DNA from: Caldilinea sp. | GTDB lineage: Bacteria > Chloroflexota > Anaerolineae > Caldilineales > Caldilineaceae | Length of the DNA: 12,946 bases | Assembly: GCA_026389955.1 (NCBI GenBank) | Contig: JAPLGY010000333.1 | Location: forward strand, 1-12,946 | Reading direction: 5' to 3' | In this document: piece by piece, positions 1 to 8,435 of the stretch | Layout: the number at the start of each line of letters is the position of its first letter | Numbering within the stretch: position 1 is the first letter of the stretch | Program-made: the position numbers and the translations under genes | Notes under the pieces: model-generated | What the model was told of the DNA's origin: nothing | What the model saw: only the letters and a program-made list of their open reading frames with translations | The model's database searches: none

Positions 1-722
1 CCGCCCACCAAAATAATCGCTGCCAGCGAGATCCAGCCACGGCCGGCGGTCATGTTCTCGGAAAACAGAGTCACATAGCCCAACGACAAAAAGGCACCCG
101 CCAGCCCGCACAACACCCCACAGATCAGCAGCGCATATACACGCATCCGCTTGGCCGATACCCCAGACGAGTCCAAGCTGGCCGGGTTGTAGCCCGCCGC
201 GCGCAGACGCAGCCCAAAGCGGGTTCGGAAAATCAGCCATGCGCTGGCCACCGTCGCCACCACTGCACCGTAGACAATCAGGTTGTGGCCAGCCACCACA
301 GGCCCAATCCATGGAATCTCTGCCACCCACGGCAGTGTCAGCGCTGGGATCGGCTCGATGTCCGACCCAGCATAGACTCCTTTGACCCCAAAGCTCTGGC
401 GCAGCAGATAGGTCGTCGCGCCCAAGGCAAAAAGGTTGAGCGCGATCCCCGTCACAAATTCGTCGGTGTCAAGGAAAACAGCAAACAGGATGAAAACCAG
501 CGCCAGCCCAAGCGAACCAACCACCGCCAGCAACAGACCCGCCACCCAGGAAGAAAATGTAAACGACCCCCACACAGCACAAAACGCCGCCATCCACATC
601 ATGCCTTCCATCGCAATGTTGAAGACCCCGGCGTAGTAGGTGAAGGCCCCCCCCAGCCCAGCCAGCAAGATCGATGTCGCACCAGAGATCGCACCGTTGA
701 GCAGCCCAGTCCACAAATTCAT
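1..722 (-). CDS. BMP-type ABC transporter permease, second subunit (C-terminus cut by window edge)
   Basis: This is an inner-membrane permease of the BPD_transp_2 family, resembling YufQ/NupQ, the second pore subunit of nucleoside-type importers. The first 240 residues are visible and the reading frame stays open to base 1, so the C-terminus lies outside the window. The ATG is at 722-720 and overlaps the upstream permease stop as ATGA, so the two are probably translationally coupled. GGAG lies 8 bases before the ATG. Family motifs seen are FNIAMEGMM near residues 42-50 (compare NIGLEGMM), a conserved [14 protein letters not shown] helix, and [20 protein letters not shown] followed by a helix with [11 protein letters not shown]. 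Several hydrophobic helices alternate with short loops. Substrate cannot be read from sequence. The assignment is strong at family level. Confidence 0.9.
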   Translation of the reverse strand, partial: MNLWTGLLNGAISGATSILLAGLGGAFTYYAGVFNIAMEGMMWMAAFCAVWGSFTFSSWVAGLLLAVVGSLGLALVFILFAVFLDTDEFVTGIALNLFALGATTYLLRQSFGVKGVYAGSDIEPIPALTLPWVAEIPWIGPVVAGHNLIVYGAVVATVASAWLIFRTRFGLRLRAAGYNPASLDSSGVSAKRMRVYALLICGVLCGLAGAFLSLGYVTLFSENMTAGRGWISLAAIILVG

Positions 723-1753
723 GCTCTCCGCTCCAACGCACGCCGGCGTACAGCCAGCCGGGCTGTCACCTGCTGCAACGCCTCGCGGCTGGCGACGATC
801 GCCAGCACCAACACGCCTTGCAGCACCATCGCGATCTCACTCGGGACCCCTGTGATCAGCTCCATGCCCAGCGCCCCGCTCTGGATCGCTGCAAAGAACA
901 GGCCGTACAAAAAGACGCCAGGCAGGCTGTTGTTGGCCACGATCGCCACCATGACACCGTCCCAGCCATCGTTTGCCCCCAACCCGCGCAAAAAACGGTG
1001 CGGCCCCCCCATCACCACCAGCCCTCCAGCCAACCCAGCCAGCGCGCCGGTCAGGAGCATGACCCACACAAAATTGCGGTCAACCGGACATCCTCCCAGA
1101 CGGGCGAAGAGAGAATTTTGTCCGCCGATCCGCCATTCGTAGCCAGCACGCGTGCGCCGCGAGAAAAACCACGTCGCCGCCACTGCGGCCAGCATCCACA
1201 CCACAGCGCTGTTCCAGTCTCCCCACTCTGGCAGCCAGCCGCTCTGGGCGATCGGCGGCGTCATCGGCGAATAGGCTGTGCTGTCCTGGAGGGGATAGGT
1301 GATCGCCCAGATCGTGAAGAAGTCGGCGACCATGTTGAGCATCAGGGTGACGATAAATTCGCTCATCTGAAACACCTGGCGCAGCAGCGCTGCCAGCCCG
1401 GCCCACAGCGCCCCGCCCGCCATCGCCAGCAGCACCAACAGCGGCACCATCAGCAGCGGGGGCAAGTCCAAAAACAGCCCGCCCACCGTGGCAGCCAGCG
1501 CCCCCATCAGCAGCTGGCCTGGCTGCCCCAGATTCACCGGCCCAGACGCAAACGCCAGCGCCGCCGACAGACCGGTCAGCACCAAAGGCACAGCGTTTGT
1601 GAAGGTCGTTGCCAGCGCGTAGGAGTCGGCCACCGAAAACTGCAGCAGCGCCCCATAGCTGGCCAGCGGGTTGTACCCCTGCGCAAGCATCAGCAAGCTG
1701 CCGAGCGCCAGGGCAACCCCGATGCCCAGCAGGCCGTTGAAGAGCTTAGCCAT
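719..1753 (-). CDS. BMP-type ABC transporter permease, first subunit
   Basis: This 344-residue inner-membrane permease of the BPD_transp_2 family resembles YufP/NupP and pairs with the following permease to form the pore. About eight or nine hydrophobic segments are visible, roughly at residues 5-25, 54-72, 79-97, 100-122, 132-150, 182-198, 228-248, 278-298 and 305-322. Family signatures are [16 protein letters not shown] at 73-88 (usual form NIGAEGQLLIGA), GALAGLAGG at 236-244 and the [11 protein letters not shown] cytoplasmic motif at 263-273. The substrate-facing loop at 209-224 usually reads GxNPxAARYAG; here it is [13 protein letters not shown], so it is somewhat divergent. The ATG at 1753 overlaps the ATPase stop by 8 bases, and the TGA overlaps the next start as ATGA. 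AAGGGG lies about 9 bases before the start. Confidence 0.93.
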   Translation of the reverse strand: MAKLFNGLLGIGVALALGSLLMLAQGYNPLASYGALLQFSVADSYALATTFTNAVPLVLTGLSAALAFASGPVNLGQPGQLLMGALAATVGGLFLDLPPLLMVPLLVLLAMAGGALWAGLAALLRQVFQMSEFIVTLMLNMVADFFTIWAITYPLQDSTAYSPMTPPIAQSGWLPEWGDWNSAVVWMLAAVAATWFFSRRTRAGYEWRIGGQNSLFARLGGCPVDRNFVWVMLLTGALAGLAGGLVVMGGPHRFLRGLGANDGWDGVMVAIVANNSLPGVFLYGLFFAAIQSGALGMELITGVPSEIAMVLQGVLVLAIVASREALQQVTARLAVRRRALERRA

Positions 1754-3017
1754 CTCCCTGCACCCCTTCCAACATCCAACGGCCTACCTGCTCGACCGTC
1801 GTCTGTTCTACCGGCACGTCGGCGACCAGGCTGCCCCGATGAAGCACGACGATGCGGTCCGCAAGCAAAAAAAGCTCTTCCAAACTGGCCGAAACCATCA
1901 GCAGCGCCCGCCCCGCCGCACGCATCGCCAGAATCTGGTCGTGCACATACTCGATCGACCCGACATCCAGCCCGCGGGTCGGCTGGTCCAGCAGGATCAC
2001 CGGGCAGTCGAGCAGAAGCTCACGCCCCAGGATCACCTTTTGCTGGTTGCCGCCCGACAAAGTCTGCAGCGGGGCGGTGAGGGCCGGTGTGCTGACCGCA
2101 AAGCGGGCCACCAGCTCAGCCGTAAAGCGGCGAGCGGCCCGCACATCGAGCAGCCAGCCTCGCCAGCGCAGCAGACGCCGGTTGAGCCGGTGGTGTGTCA
2201 TGATCGCATTCTCCACCACCGAGGCAGACAGGCTCCCCCCCATCCGTCCACGATCCTGCGCCACAAAAGCCAAAACCCGCCGCCGGGCCAGGATCGGCGC
2301 CGCCGTCAGCTCTGTCCCTGCCACCACGATCCTGCCGGCGTTTGGCCGCAGCAGCCCCACGATCGCGTGGACCAGCTCAAGCTGCCCGTTGCCCTCGACG
2401 CCAGCAACCCCGACCAGTTCGCCAGCGTGCACCTGCAGGGAGATGGTGTGTCCCTGGTCGCGCAGCGCACGCAGCTCGGCAAACAACTGCGGGATTTCCT
2501 GCGGGGCCAGTACGGCGGTCGGTTCGTCCAGAATCAGAACGCGCACCTCCCGATAGAGCAGCTTCAGAATCTCTACCTTCTGGCGGGCAGCCACCGAAAT
2601 GTCCGCCACCCGTGCGTCTGGCTCCAGCTCAAACTGAAAACGGTCGATGATCGCCTGGACCTGACGCCGCGCACGCGGTCGGTCGATCTGCCCAAACCAG
2701 CCGACCGGTTCGGCACCGAGCACGATATTCTCCCAAACTGTGTACTCGTTGACAAGCACAATCTCCTGATGCACCATCCCGATGCCGGCTGCAATCGCAG
2801 CCGCCGGGGACGCAAACCGAATCTCGCGCCCTTGGTAGAGAACCCTGCCGCGATCCGGGTGGGCAAGCCCATAGAGCACCTTCATCAGGGTGCTCTTGCC
2901 AGCACCGTTCTCGCCGACCAGGGCATGGATCTCGCCTTCCACAAAGCGCAGCGAAATATGGTCCAGCGCCAGAAGCGCAGGAGGGTAGACCTTGACAATC
3001 TCCTGCAGCTCGATCAA
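1746..3017 (-). CDS. ABC transporter ATPase (two NBDs, YufO/NupO type) with apparent internal in-frame deletion
   Basis: This is a twin-domain ATPase of the sugar/nucleoside importer type, expected to energise the two permeases. In the 423-residue product the first domain has Walker [10 protein letters not shown] at 35-43, Q-loop Gln84, a signature-like ISVAARQ at 140-146 and Walker B LILDEPTA at 161-168. The second has degenerate Walker [15 protein letters not shown] at 320-326 and [10 protein letters not shown] at 342-351. Family members are about 500-510 residues. Here GHTI (189-192) runs straight into SLQVHAGE (193-200), so the switch-His segment and last strands of domain 1 and the first strand of domain 2 are absent, roughly 80-90 residues. 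The start is uncertain. TTG at 3017 matches the usual N-terminus ([11 protein letters not shown]) but has no adjacent Shine-Dalgarno; GTG at 3089 is an in-frame alternative. The stop overlaps the next gene. Confidence 0.85.
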   Translation of the reverse strand: MIELQEIVKVYPPALLALDHISLRFVEGEIHALVGENGAGKSTLMKVLYGLAHPDRGRVLYQGREIRFASPAAAIAAGIGMVHQEIVLVNEYTVWENIVLGAEPVGWFGQIDRPRARRQVQAIIDRFQFELEPDARVADISVAARQKVEILKLLYREVRVLILDEPTAVLAPQEIPQLFAELRALRDQGHTISLQVHAGELVGVAGVEGNGQLELVHAIVGLLRPNAGRIVVAGTELTAAPILARRRVLAFVAQDRGRMGGSLSASVVENAIMTHHRLNRRLLRWRGWLLDVRAARRFTAELVARFAVSTPALTAPLQTLSGGNQQKVILGRELLLDCPVILLDQPTRGLDVGSIEYVHDQILAMRAAGRALLMVSASLEELFLLADRIVVLHRGSLVADVPVEQTTVEQVGRWMLEGVQGDG

Positions 3018-3025
3018 GGCGGGCA

Positions 3026-3061
3026 AAACAGGTGGGGAGGCAGCGGCCCCCCCACCTGTTT
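3026..3061 (-). terminator. Attenuator-like hairpin between the lipoprotein and ATPase genes
   Basis: Perfect 12-base inverted arms AAACAGGTGGGG (3026-3037) and CCCCACCTGTTT (3050-3061) enclose a 12-base loop. In the transcript direction the 3' arm ends in only four T before GCCC, so it would be a weak terminator at best. It sits between the BMP lipoprotein stop (3094) and the probable ATPase start (3017). That is a common position for structures that keep binding-protein mRNA above the level of the membrane components by partial termination or by blocking 3' exonucleases. The role is inferred; the structure is seen directly. Confidence 0.6.
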
Positions 3062-3093
3062 CCTCGCCGCTATACCGCAGAGCCGGCACCAAC

Positions 3094-4125
3094 CTACTGC
3101 CAGATCTCACGGCCGTCGTACAGCTCGACCTGGAGGCTGCCGTCCACAATCTGCTGGCGCAGCGCAGCGACCCGTTCTTCGATCGCCGCGGGCAGCACCT
3201 GGACCTGGGCTTCTGTGACCAGATCGACCCCCCCGCTGGCCAGCCCGTACGAGAGGATCGCACCGGGCACATAGCTGCCCTCCACGACCGTCTGGTAGAC
3301 CTCCTGGATGGCTTTGCCCACATCTTTGGTGGCGCTGGCCGCCACAAAGCCAGGTTCGAGGTCGTTTTGGTTGGTATCGACCCCGATCGCGTACAGCGAA
3401 CGCTCGCTGGCTGCCTGCAGCACCCCGATGCCTGCAGCAGCAGCCACCTGGAAGACGACATCGGCCTGCTGGTCGTACAGCTGCAGCGCAGCCTGCTTGC
3501 CCTTGGCAGCGTCATCCCACGCGCCGCCCAATGATCTCTTTTCAACCTGAATGGCCGGGTCGACCGCGTGGGCACCCGCTTCATAGGCGTAGATAAACGC
3601 GTTGACGACCGGGTCCACATCGCCGCCCACCACCCCGATCACCTTGTCCGGGTTGATGTTGGGGACGCTGCTGTCGACCGTCAGCATCCCGGCGACCACA
3701 CCCGCCAGATAGGCGCTCTCTTCCTCGATGAAGTCCACCGAGGTAATGGTTCCGCCGCTGTTCTCGACCACTGTATCCAGGTTGACAAACACCTTGTCGG
3801 GGTTGCGGTCAGCGATCTCTCTGAGCGCGTCCTCAAAGCCGTAGGAGATGACAAAAATGACGTCGGCATAGGCCACCGCAGCCTGCAGCGAAGGCTCGTA
3901 TTTGCCAGCGTCGAAATTGGCTTCGATCGTGCGTGTCTCCACCCCATACTGCTCGGCCAGGGCCTCCATCCCCGCCTGGCCAGAATCGTAGAATGCGTTG
4001 TCGCCGAGCGCGCCGTTGATCAGATAGACGGCGCGTGCTGGCTGGGTGGTCTGGGGTGCCGTGCAGGCCACCGCCAGAAGAGCGATCGCCAGCCAAAAAG
4101 GCAGGCGCACAAGAGTTGGGCGCAT
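3094..4125 (-). CDS. BMP-family substrate-binding lipoprotein of an ABC importer
   Basis: This 343-residue extracytoplasmic ligand-binding protein of the BMP (PnrA/Med/TmpC-like) family is the capture subunit of the importer encoded downstream. Residues 1-20 form a signal peptide with a hydrophobic core, ending in a lipobox LLAVAC with Cys21 as the likely lipidated residue. Family landmarks are [20 protein letters not shown] at 37-56 (usual form GxxGDxSFND), [20 protein letters not shown] at 166-185, [12 protein letters not shown] at 221-232 (usually ADVIFxAAGGxG) and IGVDTNQ at 247-253. Characterised relatives bind purine nucleosides, but related proteins take other ligands and the specificity is unknown here. 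AGGAGG at 4138-4133 lies 7 bases before the ATG, a strong start. The gene begins 27 bases after the F420-enzyme stop, suggesting co-transcription. Confidence 0.94.
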   Translation of the reverse strand: MRPTLVRLPFWLAIALLAVACTAPQTTQPARAVYLINGALGDNAFYDSGQAGMEALAEQYGVETRTIEANFDAGKYEPSLQAAVAYADVIFVISYGFEDALREIADRNPDKVFVNLDTVVENSGGTITSVDFIEEESAYLAGVVAGMLTVDSSVPNINPDKVIGVVGGDVDPVVNAFIYAYEAGAHAVDPAIQVEKRSLGGAWDDAAKGKQAALQLYDQQADVVFQVAAAAGIGVLQAASERSLYAIGVDTNQNDLEPGFVAASATKDVGKAIQEVYQTVVEGSYVPGAILSYGLASGGVDLVTEAQVQVLPAAIEERVAALRQQIVDGSLQVELYDGREIWQ

Positions 4126-4152
4126 GGGAATTCCTCCTGAATCCTCACTTTG

Positions 4153-4560
4153 CTACAGGGACGTCGGAACAGCTGCGGCAGGCTGGCGGGGGCTGAGTTC
4201 GATCGCCACATGGCCGGCGCGGTTGCGCGAGAAACGGCTCATGAGCGTAAAAAGCTGGAACTGCCAGCCATATTTGGCGGCGAGCCGTCTGCGCTGCTGG
4301 GCATCGTCGGCCGGGCTGTCCAGCACGCGCGCCTGCGCATCCACCCAGCCGCTCTTGGGGGTCCCCCGCGCATCGCTGACCGCAATGCGGACCTGACCGT
4401 TGTTGCGGATGCGTTTGACCTTGCCGCTGTCGCCCACAGTCCACACGAAGAGTTTGCTCCCCTCCGCCGTCACCCAGACCGGGGTTACCACCCCAGCACC
4501 GCTCTTGCGAAATGTTTCCAGTGCGATATATGTCGGATCCCCGATTTCTTGAAATTGCAT
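4153..4560 (-). CDS. PPOX-class F420-dependent oxidoreductase (Rv2061-like family)
   Basis: This small 135-residue split-barrel flavin/deazaflavin-binding protein is of the pyridoxamine 5'-phosphate oxidase-like superfamily. It matches the F420-dependent subfamily typified by mycobacterial Rv2061. Diagnostic stretches are YIALETFRKSGAGVVTPVWV at 11-30, LFVWTVGDSGKVKRIRNN at 37-54, VRIAVSDARG at 57-66, WVDAQARVLD at 72-81 and a final AIELSP at 119-124. The SGKVKRIRNN segment is the family's likely cofactor-phosphate contact. Length is normal. The natural substrate is unknown; relatives use reduced F420 for hydride transfer. GGAAGG precedes the ATG by 5 bases. It is the first gene of the minus-strand cluster, and only 27 bases separate it from the BMP lipoprotein gene. 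F420 use is inferred from family resemblance. Confidence 0.88.
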   Translation of the reverse strand: MQFQEIGDPTYIALETFRKSGAGVVTPVWVTAEGSKLFVWTVGDSGKVKRIRNNGQVRIAVSDARGTPKSGWVDAQARVLDSPADDAQQRRRLAAKYGWQFQLFTLMSRFSRNRAGHVAIELSPRQPAAAVPTSL

Positions 4561-4607
4561 AAGCCCCTTCCTTGTTTATTCATCTGTTGAAGAAGTTTCT
4601 GACCAAA

Positions 4608-4636
4608 AGTCTACCGTTTTGCGCGGCTGCTGTCTG
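4608..4636 (-). promoter_or_regulatory. Candidate sigma-70-type promoter for the F420-enzyme/BMP transporter cluster
   Basis: On the minus strand CAGACA (4636-4631, four of six matches to TTGACA) and TAGACT (4613-4608, four of six to TATAAT) are separated by exactly 17 bases. Transcription would begin near 4601, giving a leader of about 40 bases before the ATG at 4560. This is the best pair I found in the interval, but neither hexamer is strong. Confidence 0.35.
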
Positions 4637-4645
4637 TCAGCTGAC
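4636..4645. repeat. 10-bp perfect palindrome in the divergent promoter region
   Basis: GTCAGCTGAC is a perfect palindrome at the upstream edge of the candidate minus-strand -35 box. It lies between the F420-enzyme/transporter cluster and the divergently read MFS gene. A repressor or activator site is possible, but a single short palindrome is weak evidence. The rest of the 4561-4772 gap holds only the two candidate promoters and GC-rich sequence. Confidence 0.3.
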
Positions 4646-4713
4646 CCCCAGACTGCGGGCGCAAGCGCGCAGTTCGCGTGCCGCTCGAATCGCCTGTTGG
4701 GCAGTAGACAGAG

Positions 4714-4719
4714 TATAAT
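4714..4719 (+). promoter_or_regulatory. Consensus -10 box (TATAAT) upstream of the MFS gene
   Basis: A perfect TATAAT sits in an otherwise GC-rich intergenic stretch. No good -35 hexamer is found 16-18 bases upstream (CGCCTG at the 17-base position), so the promoter may need an activator. Transcription would begin near 4726, leaving a leader of about 47 bases to the GTG at 4773. A TTG at 4734 would be almost leaderless and is less likely to be the start. Confidence 0.45.
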
Positions 4720-4772
4720 TTTACCATCAACCATTGCCTCTCCATTCAGAAAGACAGGATTTGAGACCCACT

Positions 4773-5969
4773 GTGGCTACCCAACCTTCCGTGCAGCGTG
4801 TGCTCTCCACACGCCACATCTGGCTGCTCACTGTGGGCGGCTTTTATGCCTTTTTCATTTTTGGTTTCCTGGACAACCTCAAGGGGCCGACGCTGCCAGT
4901 GCTGCTGCGCGATCTCAATTTCAGCTACAGCCAGGGGGGCATCCTGCTGTTTGGGGCTTACCTCGGCTTCATGCTGGCGACGCTGCTGACGGGGCTGGTC
5001 GCTGATTCGGCAGGGATCAAGGTTGTCCTGCTGCTGGCGGGGGGCGTTTTGACTGTGGGGCTGGCAGCCTTCAGCCAGCTCAGCTCGTTCTGGCTCTTGG
5101 TGCTGGCCATGGTTGTGATCGGGCTGGGGCTGGGGTCGATCGAGGTCGGGGGCAACTCGCTGATCGTCGACTTGCACCAGTTCAGCCGTGGGCGCTATCT
5201 CAACCTGCTGGCGGTCTTTCACGGCGTAGGGGCTTTTATCGTGCCACTCTATGTCAGCCAGCTGCTCGCTGTCGGTTGGAGCTGGCGTCAGATCTTTCAG
5301 TCTACCCTCGGGTTGGCGGTGCTGCTGGCCGTGATCTTCCTGCTGGCTCGCTACCCCCGCGCGCTGCCGTCGGGCCCCACGCTCAACCTGGGCACTCTTT
5401 TCCAGGCCGGTTTCACATGGCGAATGGGCTGGTACTATCTTCTGGTGACCGTCTATGTCGCGGCCGAGATCGGCTTTGCGTCCTGGATTGTCGAGTATTT
5501 GCAGCAGACAAAAGGGTTCAGTGTCGGGCTCAGTTCGCTCTACCTCTCGCTCTTTTTTGCAGCCATCATGGTCGGGCGGCTGGTGGGCAGCTTTCTGGTC
5601 GAGCGTGTCGGGTACCTGCCCATCATGCTGGCCGCGACGTTGGCCGCCAGCGTCGCTTTGAGCGCAGGCATCTTTGGCCCCCCTGCGCTGACCTTCTGCC
5701 TGCCGCTCACCGGTCTCTTTTTCTCCATCATGTTCCCGACTGCGACCGCTGCGGTCTCGGCGCTGCAGGCAGGCAACACGAGCGCGATTCTGGGGGTCTT
5801 TTTCACCTTTGGCGGGCTGGGGGGGGCGCTCGGGCCCTGGGCGATCGGCGCTGCCGCCGATTGGGTGGGCATCCAGCTGGCCTTCGCGCTCAACATCTTT
5901 TTCTGTGTGGTGACGCTGGCCACGCTGCTGGTGATCCAGCGGCTGGCGCCAGCCGTCCGCTCTCGGTGA
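4773..5969 (+). CDS. MFS transporter, fucose-permease-like (FHS family)
   Basis: This integral membrane secondary transporter of the major facilitator superfamily has about 398 residues from the GTG chosen here and roughly twelve hydrophobic helices. It belongs with sugar-permease-like MFS proteins: FLDNLKGPTLPVLL follows helix 1, the helix 2-3 loop motif A reads GLVADSAGIK (74-83), helix 4 reads GLGLGSIEVGGNSLI (117-131), and GRYLNLLAVFHGVG (140-153) is characteristic of the FHS group. The likely cargo is a sugar or similar small solute taken up with protons, but the sequence does not fix this. Start choice is uncertain. GTG 4773 is placed just before helix 1 and fits the -10 box at 4714; TTG 4734, GTG 4791 and GTG 4800 are also in frame. 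The gene is divergent from the transporter cluster and convergent with era. Confidence 0.85.
   Translation: MATQPSVQRVLSTRHIWLLTVGGFYAFFIFGFLDNLKGPTLPVLLRDLNFSYSQGGILLFGAYLGFMLATLLTGLVADSAGIKVVLLLAGGVLTVGLAAFSQLSSFWLLVLAMVVIGLGLGSIEVGGNSLIVDLHQFSRGRYLNLLAVFHGVGAFIVPLYVSQLLAVGWSWRQIFQSTLGLAVLLAVIFLLARYPRALPSGPTLNLGTLFQAGFTWRMGWYYLLVTVYVAAEIGFASWIVEYLQQTKGFSVGLSSLYLSLFFAAIMVGRLVGSFLVERVGYLPIMLAATLAASVALSAGIFGPPALTFCLPLTGLFFSIMFPTATAAVSALQAGNTSAILGVFFTFGGLGGALGPWAIGAAADWVGIQLAFALNIFFCVVTLATLLVIQRLAPAVRSR
5941..5954. repeat. 14-bp perfect palindrome at the 3' end of the MFS gene
   Basis: GGCTGGCGCCAGCC reads identically on both strands and lies within the last codons of the MFS gene, directly abutting a second inverted repeat at 5955-5977. 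It could extend the terminating structure or be chance in GC-rich coding sequence. Confidence 0.4.
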
Positions 5970-5977
5970 GAGCGGAC
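5955..5977. terminator. Strong hairpin overlapping the MFS stop codon, between convergent genes
   Basis: Arms GTCCGCTCTC (5955-5964) and GAGAGCGGAC (5968-5977) pair perfectly over 10 bases with a 3-base loop GGT. The TGA stop (5967-5969) lies in the loop and 3' arm. There is no T-run on either side, so it is not a classical intrinsic terminator. Its position in the 52-base gap between two convergent genes (MFS ending at 5969, era at 6022) still suggests a role in ending or protecting transcripts in both directions. Confidence 0.55.
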
Positions 5978-6021
5978 ACGTTGCTGGCCGCCACCGCTCG
6001 GACAAGTTCAGGGGAACCAGG

Positions 6022-7020
<999 letters not shown>

Positions 7021-7082
7021 GGGATTCTTTCTTGCTCACAAACGAACAATGTTCACGGTCTGGCAGGGCGGGGGAGATCCGT

Positions 7083-8423
7083 TCAACGCTGCAGAGCCGA
7101 TCGGGGCTGCGGGGAGCTGGCGTGCAAGCGCCAGCCAAAATGCGCGCTCAAATAACGCAGATAGGGGTCTGGGTTGAGCGCCTGTTCAATCATATAGGTC
7201 GAACCGGTCAGCAGAATGACCGTCTCGTCGCGCTGCAGAGAACGCGCCATCTGCAGCGCCTGCGGCGGTTCGGCTGCCAGCAAGACCGGGGTGTCGCCAA
7301 GCACCGTTTTGATCTCTGCATGCACCTGCGTGGGATCCTGGCCTTTGTAGGAAGCGCCGGTGACGATGATCGTCTGGGCGATGCCTGCCAGGGGGCGAAA
7401 GACCTCAGCGGCAACGCGCTGGCCCGAGATGCCCACGACCAGAATTTTGTTTTTCTCGCCAAACTGGCGGCTGATCTCCCCGGCCAGTGCCTCGATCTTT
7501 TCAATGTTGTGGGCGATGTCCGCGTAGACGCGCTCTTCCACTTTCCAAAAACGGCCCAGCAACCGTGCCCCGGCAAAAGCCCGCAGCACCGCATCTTCGT
7601 CGAGATCCGGCACCAGCCAGCGCAGCGCAGCCAGCGCCAGCGCAGCGTTGCCTCTCTGGTGGCTGGCCTGCAGCAGCGAATCTGGGGCGAGGTCGAAGGT
7701 GTCCAGCTGTGCATTCAACGCTGTCACCGCAGGGTCTTCTACCACTGTGCACGGCGCCCCTGCTGCGGCGCAGAGCTGCCGCACGATCTCCAGCGTCTCT
7801 GGAGTGCGCTCCGTGGTAAAAAAGGGCACGCCAGGCCGGACGATCCCCCCCTTGTCGAGCGCTCGCTGCCACACCTCCTCCCCCAAAAGGTGGGCATGGT
7901 CGCTGCCGACATTGGTGAGCAGGGTTGCTGCCACCGCCAGTGCGCGGGTCTGGTCGTAACGTCCACCCACGCTGGTCTCCAACGCAGCCCACGCCACGTT
8001 GTGGCGGGCAAAGAGGGCCAGGGCGACCAGAATCGAAACTTCTTGAAACGTGTGCACGTGTGCGGGGTTGTCCACAGCCAGCCGCACACAGTGCGGCCTC
8101 ACCTGCTCCTCCCAGACCGCCTGCACTTCTGCCTGGCTGGCAAACTCGCCGCCGATGCTGAAGCGCTCACGGTAGTCGAAGAGGTGTGGGCTCATGAATG
8201 CCCCTGCCTTGCCGACAGAACCAAAGCCCACTTCAAGAAAACGGCAGGTCGACCCTTTGCCGCTCGTGCCGGCGACATGGACCAGACGGGTGGGATGCCC
8301 TTGCGGCCACAGCGCCGCCACCGAACGGCTCAACAGCTCCTGACGCGCCAGCTTGGCGATCGACCATTCGGCATGATAGATCTGGTCGACAGCGTTGTAG
8401 TACGGAAAATTCGGGATGCTCAA
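7083..8423 (-). CDS. folC: FolC-like Mur ligase family protein (dihydrofolate/folylpolyglutamate synthase)
   Basis: This is an ATP-dependent ligase of the Mur family, most like FolC, which adds glutamate to dihydropteroate/folates. Numbering from the upstream GTG at 8438, the P-loop is HVAGTSGKGST at 54-64 (FolC usually HVAGTNGKGS), then MSPHLFDYRERF at 82-93, LETSVGGRYDQT at 153-164, LLTNVGSDHAHLLG at 173-186, KGGIVRPG at 196-203 with the likely carbamylated Lys196, ASHQRGNAALA at 258-268 and DIAHN at 307-311. Each motif matches FolC but with substitutions, so this is a divergent branch and an untested relative with another substrate is possible. TTG at 8423 is preferred as start because AAGGAGG lies 5 bases before it; GTG at 8438 overlaps the proS stop as GTGA but has no usable ribosome site. 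Product is 446 residues from TTG. Confidence 0.82.
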   Translation of the reverse strand: MSIPNFPYYNAVDQIYHAEWSIAKLARQELLSRSVAALWPQGHPTRLVHVAGTSGKGSTCRFLEVGFGSVGKAGAFMSPHLFDYRERFSIGGEFASQAEVQAVWEEQVRPHCVRLAVDNPAHVHTFQEVSILVALALFARHNVAWAALETSVGGRYDQTRALAVAATLLTNVGSDHAHLLGEEVWQRALDKGGIVRPGVPFFTTERTPETLEIVRQLCAAAGAPCTVVEDPAVTALNAQLDTFDLAPDSLLQASHQRGNAALALAALRWLVPDLDEDAVLRAFAGARLLGRFWKVEERVYADIAHNIEKIEALAGEISRQFGEKNKILVVGISGQRVAAEVFRPLAGIAQTIIVTGASYKGQDPTQVHAEIKTVLGDTPVLLAAEPPQALQMARSLQRDETVILLTGSTYMIEQALNPDPYLRYLSAHFGWRLHASSPQPRSALQR

Positions 8424-8428
8424 CGTCG

Positions 8429-8435
8429 CCTCCTT
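8429..8435 (-). promoter_or_regulatory. Ribosome binding site that decides the folC start
   Basis: AAGGAGG on the minus strand is a near-perfect Shine-Dalgarno placed 5 bases before TTG 8423. It lies inside the codons that would follow GTG 8438. It therefore argues that folC translation begins at the TTG, just after the proS TGA (8437-8435) and coupled to it. Confidence 0.6.

Noticed and set aside
818..2080. Long plus-strand open frame opposite the permease genes
   Set aside because: Its translation is rich in R, Q, H and P and matches no family. It is the antisense shadow of high-GC membrane-protein genes with clear family motifs.
3018..3620. Extended N-terminal part of the ABC ATPase frame up to 3620
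   Set aside because: Most of it overlaps the lipoprotein gene in another frame and reads as R/S-rich nonsense. Homology to ABC ATPases begins at IELQEIVK next to TTG 3017.
4712..4717. Minus-strand TATACT as a -10 for the F420-enzyme cluster
   Set aside because: No -35-like hexamer is found 16-18 bases upstream on that strand, and it would give a leader of about 150 bases. The 4636-4608 pair is better spaced.
4746..6005. Long minus-strand open frame opposite the MFS gene
   Set aside because: Composition is biased to D, Q, R and G with no recognisable domain, and the plus strand encodes an obvious MFS protein. It is a high-GC shadow.
7044..7054. GAACAATGTTC resembling a LexA/SOS box between folC and era
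   Set aside because: Gram-positive-type LexA sites have GAAC-N4-GTTC; here the spacer is three bases. It lies inside an operon, so chance is more likely.
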